A program made the position numbers and the translations under genes. A stretch of DNA of 64,000 nt from an uncultured Dehalococcoidia bacterium (GTDB lineage Bacteria; Chloroflexota; Dehalococcoidia; Lucifugimonadales; UBA1123): assembly GCA_951812505.1 (NCBI GenBank), contig CATOSI010000001.1, positions 558,001-622,000 on the forward strand. The letters are read 5' to 3'. The notes below the pieces were generated by a model. The model searched no databases. It had not been told where the DNA came from and was given only the letters and a program-made list of their open reading frames with translations. Each line of letters opens with the position of its first letter. The stretch's first letter is position 1. Positions 57,146 to 64,000 of this stretch are shown one piece after another.

Positions 57146-57292
57146 ATGACAGCCGAGTTCCTACCGCTTGAAGGCAGAGTTGCATTAGTAACCGGCTTAG
57201 GCAGCAACATCGGCAGGGCCACGATTCTCGAACTTGCGCGGCTTGGCGCTGACGTGGTGGTCAATTTTGGGTCGAACCGATCAACTGGATGA
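57146..57292 (+). pseudogene. Truncated SDR N-terminal fragment duplicated from the gene at 57964
   Basis: [48 protein letters not shown] versus [53 protein letters not shown] region also similar. Confidence 0.88.
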
Positions 57293-57298
57293 ACGAAT

Positions 57299-57937
57299 AT
57301 GGCATTCATAAATACCAAAGATGACCTTATGAGATTGCTCAAAGACGACGCTGAACTCAGGGAACTACTGAGGGAGATGGTTTCGGAAACGGTCTCGGAG
57401 GTACAGAAAGAGACGCTGAAAATCCAGCGCGACACGCTTACAGAATTACGCGCGATGCGGGCTGACACGAACGCGATGCGCGGGGACATCAGTCATTTGG
57501 TCGGAGACAACCTGGAGCGAAAGATAGGCTTCAGACTGCCCGCGCTGCTGGCTCACCGACTGGAACTGAGTGGCCTGGAAGTGCTGCTGTATCAGGAACG
57601 CGAGATTGTCGTGGACCCCGAATTAGAGGAAGTCATAGGGCAAGCCTATGGGCATAAGTCCATCAACCAGAGCCAGCGTCGTAGGCTTCTGGAGACTGAC
57701 ATGATAGCGAGAGCTCGCAGACCGGACGATAATCTGGCTTTCTTTCCGGTTGAGGTGTCGGCGGCCATAGGCGTTGATGATATATCCAGAGCCGAAGAAT
57801 CGGCCCAGATACTCACGGCGATTACTGGCATGGCCGCGAGTCCTATCGTTTGCGGTTACCGACTCACGGCAGACGCTCGAAACTACAACCGAACTTCGGA
57901 GGGTAGAAGGGCTACGGTAATCAGAATAAAGCGGTAG
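57299..57937 (+). CDS. Coiled-coil plus nuclease-like protein (DUF3782-type)
   Basis: Heptad-like N-terminus (LRELLREMVSETVSEVQKETLKIQRDTLTELRAMRADTNAM) followed by LLETDMIARARRPDDNLAFFPVEVSAAIGVDDISRAEESAQILTAITG. Confidence 0.6.
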   Translation: MAFINTKDDLMRLLKDDAELRELLREMVSETVSEVQKETLKIQRDTLTELRAMRADTNAMRGDISHLVGDNLERKIGFRLPALLAHRLELSGLEVLLYQEREIVVDPELEEVIGQAYGHKSINQSQRRRLLETDMIARARRPDDNLAFFPVEVSAAIGVDDISRAEESAQILTAITGMAASPIVCGYRLTADARNYNRTSEGRRATVIRIKR

Positions 57938-57963
57938 AACTTATACATGATAGGGAGACAACT

Positions 57964-58719
57964 ATGTCAGACGAGTCAAGACCGCTAGAAGGCAGAGTTG
58001 CGCTCGTGACCGGCTCAGGCCGCAACATCGGCAGGGCCACGATACTTGAACTCGCGCAACTCGGCGCCGGTGTCGTCGTCAACTCGAGGTCGAACCGCGA
58101 TGAAGCGGAAGCCGTAGCCCAGGAAGTGCGCGAACTTGGCGCGAACGCTGTCGTCGCCATTGCGGACGTCGCCGATCAGAGACAGGTTTACGACATGGTC
58201 GGAGCCGCGATCTCAGAATTCGGGCGCGTTGACATACTGGTCAACAACGCTGGCATGAGGCAGGCTAAACCATTCATCGAGATGACTGTCGAGGACTGGC
58301 GTATCGTGAACGGCGTCAACATGGACGGGCCGTTCTACGCTTGTCAGGCCGTCGTCCCCGGTATGATAGATCGCGGCTGGGGCAGGATTATCAACATCTC
58401 GGGCCTCAATGCGTTCACCGGAAGGGCGGAGTGGGCGCACGTCTGCGCCGGAAAGATGGGCGCCCTGGGTATGACCCGCGCGCTGGCGGTCGAGCTGGCT
58501 CCACACGGCATTCTCGTCAACCACATAGTCCCCGGCGCATTCGACACGTCTCGCGTCGAGGGTCAGAGCGCTCCGGCAGGGCAGGCGTCGGGCATACCTG
58601 TAGGCCGCCTGGGATTGCCCGACGAGATAGCCAAGACGGTCGCCTTCCTTGTTTCGGAAGGGGCGAATTACGTCACCGGACAGACGATACACGTGAACGG
58701 CGGGGCGCTGAGGGGGTAA
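57964..58719 (+). CDS. SDR-family oxidoreductase (complete copy)
   Basis: VALVTGSGRNIGRATI, VDILVNNAGMRQ, GKMGALGMTRALAVELAPHGILVNHIVPGA. Confidence 0.92.
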   Translation: MSDESRPLEGRVALVTGSGRNIGRATILELAQLGAGVVVNSRSNRDEAEAVAQEVRELGANAVVAIADVADQRQVYDMVGAAISEFGRVDILVNNAGMRQAKPFIEMTVEDWRIVNGVNMDGPFYACQAVVPGMIDRGWGRIINISGLNAFTGRAEWAHVCAGKMGALGMTRALAVELAPHGILVNHIVPGAFDTSRVEGQSAPAGQASGIPVGRLGLPDEIAKTVAFLVSEGANYVTGQTIHVNGGALRG

Positions 58720-58727
58720 GATATCTC

Positions 58728-58970
58728 GTGAAAGTACAAGTATTGTTCTTCGCCAGCTACCGCGAAAAGGCCGGCGTGGGGCGTCTTACACTGGACATGC
58801 ACAACGGCGCGACGGTTGGTGATTTGGCTGATACAGTGCGCGTGAAGTATCCCGAACTGCCGGAACCCGAGCGTATCGTGGTCGCGGTAAACAACGAGTA
58901 TCAGGACCACGATTTCGTCCTTGGCGACGGGGATGAGGCCGCGCTGATTCCCCCTGTAAGCGGCGGATAG
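58728..58970 (+). CDS. moaD: MoaD/ThiS-like sulfur carrier (molybdopterin synthase small subunit)
   Basis: GTG start; VKVQVLFFASYREKAGVGRLTLDMHNGATVGDLADTV...DGDEAALIPPVSGG* with terminal GG. Confidence 0.88.
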   Translation: MKVQVLFFASYREKAGVGRLTLDMHNGATVGDLADTVRVKYPELPEPERIVVAVNNEYQDHDFVLGDGDEAALIPPVSGG

Positions 58971-58988
58971 CCGGAGGGTCATCTTTCC

Positions 58989-59435
58989 ATGATAGTTATA
59001 ACGCACGATGAACTGGATACCGGACAGGTCGTCTCGGAAGTGGGGCATCCCGGAGCCGGGGCGACTGTGACTTTCGTCGGTACGACCAGGGACAACACCG
59101 CCGGACGCCGCGTCCTCTTCCTGGAGTACGAGGCATACCACCCAATGGCCGATCAACAATTGGCGCGAGTGGCGGAGGAAATGCGCGACCGCTGGGACTT
59201 GACCGGCGTGGCGATTCATCACAGGCTGGGCAAACTGGAGATAGGGGAAGCAAGCCTTGTAGTTGCTGTCTCATCCGCGCACCGCAAGGAGGCGTTCGAT
59301 GCGTGCCACTTCAGCATTGACCGCATCAAGCAGATCGTACCGATCTGGAAGAAAGAGTTCTTCGAGGGCGGTGAAGTGTGGGTTGGAAGCCAGTCGGACT
59401 TTGATCCGGTCCATACGAAGCAGGCCGTTGTTTGA
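58989..59435 (+). CDS. moaE: Molybdopterin synthase catalytic subunit
   Basis: GATVTFVGTTRDNTAGRRVLFLEYEAYHPMADQQL, HRLGKLEIGEASLVVAVSSAHRKEAFDACHFSIDRIKQIVPIWKKEFFEGG. Confidence 0.93.
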   Translation: MIVITHDELDTGQVVSEVGHPGAGATVTFVGTTRDNTAGRRVLFLEYEAYHPMADQQLARVAEEMRDRWDLTGVAIHHRLGKLEIGEASLVVAVSSAHRKEAFDACHFSIDRIKQIVPIWKKEFFEGGEVWVGSQSDFDPVHTKQAVV

Positions 59436-59874
59436 GTCTTGGATCGCCTGTCATGGCATTCCAACTCAATTACCGCCACTGCTGAAATTACGTGAATGTT
59501 TGGATCATTCGCCTTTGAGAGCTAGTTTTGCTCTTGTGATGTATTCCAAATTGTGTAAAACATGACTAAGAGGCTTGGGATAATTACGATATTCGACATT
59601 GTTTATTCTGATAGTGCAGAATTTCACAATCAGAATCCTTGATGGTCGTTGCCTTCTCTGGTATAGTCAAAACTAACGCGGATGGTTCGCACATCTGCAG
59701 TTACATACGTTTTGGCGGCATTGTGACGCAGGTATGACATCAAACTTCTGAATAACGTTATCCACTGAGGACCAGACCCTAATGTGGGCGATCCGAAACA
59801 GTGGCGACATGGAAGACTTTACGATTCGGGCCGAGTCCGCGTTGTCTGCTATATTGAAGTAACGAGAGTTGGGA

Positions 59875-61176
59875 ATGCAAAGCTACTACGTCTGGACAGT
59901 CGGCTGTCAGATGAACAAAGCCGACTCCGAGCGTCTGGAAAGCGCACTGGGACAGATGGGACTATCGCCCGGCGATTCCGTACGCGACTCTGACGTGATC
60001 GTTCTGAACAGCTGCGTCGTCCGCGAGAGCGCCGAAGACCGTGTAGTCGGAATGCTGACGCACCTCAAGCCGGTCAAGCAGCGAGACCCAGAAAAGGTGC
60101 TCGCCCTGATGGGTTGCATGGTTGGCCCACGCAAAGACGCGCTCAGCGAGCGATATCCGTATGTTGACGTATTCATGCAGCCCCAACAGTACGCGCCCCT
60201 GATTGAACTTCTTGGCGACAGGCTTGGCATTGACCCCGATGGATGTGTCGGCCCTCTGTCGGCAACCCCCAGCGTCGCGACATACATTCCGATTATTCAT
60301 GGCTGCGACAAGTTCTGCTCGTTCTGCATTATTCCGTATCGGAGGGGCAGGGAAGTAAGCCGGACTATCGAGGATGTAGTAAACGAGGCCACTCACCTGT
60401 CTAGGCGAGGTGTCAAGGAGATTACTCTACTCGGACAAAACGTTGACTCATACGGTCACGACCTGCCCGGAAACCTCGACCTCGGCGACCTGCTCGCCGC
60501 CGTCAACGAAGTGGAGAATCTGGAGCGTATCCGCTTCCTCACTTCCCATCCAAATGACATGAGCGATCACATCATCGCGGCAATTGCAGATCTGGATAAG
60601 GTGTGCGAACACGTGAATCTTCCGTTCCAGGCGGGAGACGACCATGTCCTCGCCGAGATGCGACGCGGTTACACAAATGCCGAATACAGGGAGAAGATCA
60701 ACGTCATCAGGGACCGCATCCCTGATGTCTCGCTGGCGACCGATCTGATCGTTGGCTTCTGCGGAGAGACCGAAGACCAGTTCGAGCGCACAGCTGAGCT
60801 TGTTAGAGACATTAAGTTCGACAAGGTACATGCTGCCGCGTACTCCACGCGTCCCGATACAATTGCCGCCAGATTGATGGAGGACGACGTTCCTGAAGAC
60901 GAAAAGCGTCGGCGTCTGAAAGTGATAGAGGCGCTTCAGGAAGAAGTCGCCACAGAGATCAATTCCAGGCTCCTCGGTTCCACCCAGGAAGTGCTGGTCG
61001 AGGGTAGGCGGAAGGGAAGATGGTTCGGAAGAAACCGCAATGACAAGCTGGTATTCTTCGATAGTGTAGAGGACCTCACCGGTAACATCGAAACGGTCAG
61101 AATCGAGAGGACGAGCCCCTGGTCTCTCCAGGGAGCGCTCGTTAGTGAAAAAGACATAGTCACAGCCGGGCGGTAG
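59875..61176 (+). CDS. miaB: tRNA-2-methylthio-N6-dimethylallyladenosine synthase (radical SAM methylthiotransferase)
   Basis: YVWTVGCQMNKADSERL, GCDKFCSFCIIPYRRGREVSR, C-terminal TRAM-like region. Confidence 0.92.
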   Translation: MQSYYVWTVGCQMNKADSERLESALGQMGLSPGDSVRDSDVIVLNSCVVRESAEDRVVGMLTHLKPVKQRDPEKVLALMGCMVGPRKDALSERYPYVDVFMQPQQYAPLIELLGDRLGIDPDGCVGPLSATPSVATYIPIIHGCDKFCSFCIIPYRRGREVSRTIEDVVNEATHLSRRGVKEITLLGQNVDSYGHDLPGNLDLGDLLAAVNEVENLERIRFLTSHPNDMSDHIIAAIADLDKVCEHVNLPFQAGDDHVLAEMRRGYTNAEYREKINVIRDRIPDVSLATDLIVGFCGETEDQFERTAELVRDIKFDKVHAAAYSTRPDTIAARLMEDDVPEDEKRRRLKVIEALQEEVATEINSRLLGSTQEVLVEGRRKGRWFGRNRNDKLVFFDSVEDLTGNIETVRIERTSPWSLQGALVSEKDIVTAGR

Positions 61177-61205
61177 TGGCCTAATCCGCTTGGGGTTGGA
61201 GAATT

Positions 61206-62417
61206 ATGTTAAAGACAGAGACCAAGATACGAACGATACCCATTACCGAGATAGAACAGTCCGCGTTCTGTACCACGGACGACGAACTGAACTCCAGGAC
61301 TCTGGATGACGAGTTCGCTGTCGGTGTTCGCTGGCAGAAACTGCCAATAGAATACATGCGGATGAAGCCCGAAGAACTGGATGCCCGCATAACTGAGGCG
61401 CGCTCCAGGCTGGGAGACACAGTCGTAGTGTTGGGGCATCACTACCAGCGCGATGAAGTAATTAAATTCGCGGACTTTCAGGGCGACTCGTTCAAGCTGT
61501 CCCAATTAGCCGCCTCGCAGGAAAACGCAGACCACATTGTGTTCTGCGGCGTTCACTTCATGGCTGAGACAGCCGATATACTGAGCAGTCCGTCGCAGAA
61601 GGTAATCCTTCCCAATCTGACGGCCGGGTGCTCGATGGCGGATATGGCCCAGATTGACGACGTTCTGGACTGCTGGGACGACCTTGATTACGTTCTGGGC
61701 GACAGTGGCGGGGCGACTCCTATTACCTACATGAACTCCACCGCGGACATCAAGGCGCTTTGCGGCAGGAACGACGGCATAGTATGCACGTCGTCGAACG
61801 CTCCGGCGACTTTTGAATGGGCATTCGGACGTGGAAGCAGGGTCCTCTTCCTTCCCGATCAGCATCTGGGACGCAATACGGGCCTGAAAATGGGCGTTGA
61901 TCTGGACGACATGATTCTGTGGAATCCGTTCAAGGAACTCGGTGGAAACACTGAAGAGGACCTCGTAAATTCAAAGGTTATCCTCTGGCAGGGACACTGC
62001 TCAGTGCATACCCGCTTTACGGTGGATCAGATTGAGAAGGCGCGTGAAAAGTATCCCGACGTCAACATCCTGGTCCATCCCGAATGCACGATGGAAGTTG
62101 TCGGCGCCGCAGACTACGATGGCTCGACTGAATATATCAAGGCGATGATAGCCGACGCGCCTTCGGGCTCGAAATGGGCTGTTGGCACCGAGATAAGCCT
62201 CGTCAACCGGTTGGCGGCGCAGAACCCCGACAAGCTGGTGTTCTGCCTCGACTCGGTTATCTGCCCCTGCTCCACGATGTACCGGATCCATCCGGCGTAT
62301 GTGTCGTGGGTGCTCGATGGCCTCAACGAGGGCGTAGTCGTCAACAGGATAGAGGTGGACGAGGATACGGCGGTGGAGGCGCGGGTTGCGCTCGACAGGA
62401 TGCTGTCGGTGGTGTAG
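61206..62417 (+). CDS. nadA: Quinolinate synthase A
   Basis: VVLGHHYQRDEVIKFADFQGDSFKLSQLAA, CSVHTRFTVDQIEKAREKYPDVNILVHPECTMEVV. Confidence 0.93.
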   Translation: MLKTETKIRTIPITEIEQSAFCTTDDELNSRTLDDEFAVGVRWQKLPIEYMRMKPEELDARITEARSRLGDTVVVLGHHYQRDEVIKFADFQGDSFKLSQLAASQENADHIVFCGVHFMAETADILSSPSQKVILPNLTAGCSMADMAQIDDVLDCWDDLDYVLGDSGGATPITYMNSTADIKALCGRNDGIVCTSSNAPATFEWAFGRGSRVLFLPDQHLGRNTGLKMGVDLDDMILWNPFKELGGNTEEDLVNSKVILWQGHCSVHTRFTVDQIEKAREKYPDVNILVHPECTMEVVGAADYDGSTEYIKAMIADAPSGSKWAVGTEISLVNRLAAQNPDKLVFCLDSVICPCSTMYRIHPAYVSWVLDGLNEGVVVNRIEVDEDTAVEARVALDRMLSVV

Positions 62418-62426
62418 GCGAGGCAG

Positions 62427-62786
62427 TCAGCTGTTGGCGGGCGCCGAGTGCCTGTTCCGTATCAACATGACGATGGACAGGACTATCAGCGCGAACGCGA
62501 ACGGCGCGGTCAGAAGCCCTATGCTGATAATCGTCAGGGTGGAGAACGCGAGAGTCACCATCCCAATCAGTCCAACTGACAGCCATCGCGTGCCGACATT
62601 TCGCGACACTATCGCTATCACGACCATTAACGTGACGCACACCCCGCTTAGAGCCAGCGCCGACCAATTCAGGTGTTGACTGGGATTCATCCCCACTATC
62701 CAATAGGCGAAAATCAGTACGGTCTGCGACGCGAAAGCCGCAATGAACAGAATGAACAGCGACAATCGCATATCGAACCTCCCCAT
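62427..62786 (-). CDS. Small membrane protein of unknown function
   Basis: 119 aa with about four hydrophobic segments; lies in a gap between same-strand genes. Confidence 0.5.
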   Translation of the reverse strand: MGRFDMRLSLFILFIAAFASQTVLIFAYWIVGMNPSQHLNWSALALSGVCVTLMVVIAIVSRNVGTRWLSVGLIGMVTLAFSTLTIISIGLLTAPFAFALIVLSIVMLIRNRHSAPANS

Positions 62787-62898
62787 ATATATCCGTCTGT
62801 ACCCAGTACGAGGTGCCTTTTCATAGTATCACCCAGTTTCCGCAGAATTACACATCGTTGGCCTATGAAGAACGTGTTACGATGGAGCCCTTACAACC

Positions 62899-63753
62899 AT
62901 GCTGATTACGTCCGACATTCAGAATCTTATTGACGCCGCTTTCGCCGAGGACGTTCTAACCGGCGACCCGACGACCGACGTCCTCATTCCGCCTGATCTG
63001 ATGGGGCGGGCCGCGCTGGTCACGCGAGATTCGGGCGTTCTTGCGGGAATAGAGGTGGCGACCGCCGCGTTCGGGCGTTTCGACCCGTCCCTGCGGACGA
63101 AGATACTCACTCCGGACGGTTCTAGAGTGTCTCCGGGCGACCGTCTCGCCCTGGTGAGCGGCAGCGTGGCGTCCATACTCAAGGCCGAGCGGACGGCAGT
63201 GAATTTCCTCCAGCATCTGAGCGGCGTCGCCTCCGAGACTCGCCGCTACGTTGACGCAGTTTCGGGTCTTCACGCGAAGATCGTGGACACCCGCAAGACG
63301 ACTCCGGGACTGCGAAAGCTGGAAAAGTACGCGGTAACGATGGGTGGTGCCCAGAATCACCGGCAGAATCTCGCGGACGGCATCCTGATAAAGGACAATC
63401 ACATAGAAGCGATGGCTCTGCAGGGACTCAATATCGGCGATGTGGTCAAGAGGGCTAATGCTCGCGCGTCCCATACCATCAAGGTTGAGATCGAGGTGGA
63501 TACCATTGCCCAGCTCGAGGAGGTCCTCGATGCCGGCGCCGACCTGGTGCTGCTGGACAACATGTCCACCGAACAGATGCGAAAGGCCGTCGAAATCACA
63601 GACGGCAGAGCAGTGTTAGAAGCCTCAGGGGGAATCACGCTCCAGACAGTCAGGGCTATCGCTGAGACAGGCGTTGACATAATCTCGGTTGGAGCGCTAA
63701 CTCACTCTGCGCCGGCAATGAACGTCAGCCTCGACATGGAAATTGATGGATGA
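62899..63753 (+). CDS. nadC: Nicotinate-nucleotide diphosphorylase (carboxylating)
   Basis: DVLTGDPTTDVLIPPDL, AERTAVNFLQHLSGVASETRRYVDAV, KIVDTRKTTPGLRKLEKYAV...NHRQNLADGILIKDNH, LDNMSTEQMRKAVEI. Confidence 0.9.
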   Translation: MLITSDIQNLIDAAFAEDVLTGDPTTDVLIPPDLMGRAALVTRDSGVLAGIEVATAAFGRFDPSLRTKILTPDGSRVSPGDRLALVSGSVASILKAERTAVNFLQHLSGVASETRRYVDAVSGLHAKIVDTRKTTPGLRKLEKYAVTMGGAQNHRQNLADGILIKDNHIEAMALQGLNIGDVVKRANARASHTIKVEIEVDTIAQLEEVLDAGADLVLLDNMSTEQMRKAVEITDGRAVLEASGGITLQTVRAIAETGVDIISVGALTHSAPAMNVSLDMEIDG

Positions 63754-64000
63754 GTTTCTATCCAGGGAAATATTCCATCCTCGCGGTAACTGTCGCAGCC
63801 TTGCTAATGGTGGCAGTTCTTGGAGGAAGGGGAGAAACCACAGGCCGGGGTGACGCATGGCCTCCCGAATATCTGGTGTATCGCATCGCTGTCGTCTCGG
63901 CCGACGGACAGGTAAGCACAATGCGGCGCGATGGATCTGGGGAACGCGCCATCTCGGATGATGAGGGGTTCTTTACCTGGCCTACGTGGTCCCCCGATGG
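63750..64000 (+). CDS. TolB/PD40-like beta-propeller protein, N-terminal part (truncated by window end)
   Basis: MSFYPGKYSILAVTVAALLMVAVLGG...YRIAVVSADGQVSTMRRDGSGERAISDDEGFFTWPTWSPDG; ATGA overlap with nadC. Confidence 0.65.
   Translation, partial: MSFYPGKYSILAVTVAALLMVAVLGGRGETTGRGDAWPPEYLVYRIAVVSADGQVSTMRRDGSGERAISDDEGFFTWPTWSPD

Noticed and set aside
58341-58970. 209-aa ORF overlapping the end of the SDR gene and moaD
   Set aside because: Only the part after the GTG at 58728 (MoaD) is coding; the upstream extension is out-of-frame SDR sequence.
59436-59874. AT-richer 430-bp gap upstream of miaB with a DnaA-box-like TTATCCACT; considered as oriC or an RNA gene
   Set aside because: Single imperfect box, no dnaA/dnaN/gyrB neighbours, and no structure I could support by eye.
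1-64000. Prophage, integrated plasmid, rRNA operon, retron or DGR
   Set aside because: No phage structural or integrase genes, no rRNA, and no reverse transcriptase seen in any translated ORF.

Overview
The window is a gene-dense bacterial chromosome segment. From gene content it is probably Chloroflexota, SAR202/Dehalococcoidia-like: a Chlor_Arch_YYY (DUF2298) giant membrane protein, many SDRs, luciferase-like flavin monooxygenases, CaiB/enoyl-CoA hydratase genes and oligopeptide ABC systems. This taxonomy is an inference, since no marker search was possible. The main blocks are an opp peptide transporter arranged around a divergent promoter, an orphan oppDF pair, a complete moxR-DUF58-bat (aerotolerance-type) operon, tandem M20 amidohydrolases, acyl-CoA metabolism genes, moaD/moaE, miaB, nadA and nadC, and two tRNAs (Gly-TCC, Ala-CGC). 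Four observations stand out. (1) Four intergenic loci (about 9.24-9.44, 19.74-19.89, 34.94-35.09 and 48.90-49.91 kb) share one architecture. Each has short CWGG-core words in direct and then inverted orientation, spaced mostly 10-12 bp, with locus-specific flanking bases. Each is capped on the same relative side by an AT dyad of the form CATAAA-N5/6-TTTAT. An IS5-like element interrupts one of them, and removing it in silico restores the phasing. (2) Two copies of a roughly 132-135 bp MITE have 12-bp terminal inverted repeats and 9-10 bp target duplications, and they bracket the bat operon. (3) A compact accessory operon runs PaREP1/HEPN-like, truncated HEPN-like mini-ORF, DUF4258-like, DUF2283-like, beta-class DNA methyltransferase. 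(4) The 5' end of an SDR gene is duplicated around a coiled-coil/nuclease-like ORF. All family calls were made by eye from the protein translations, without database searches.
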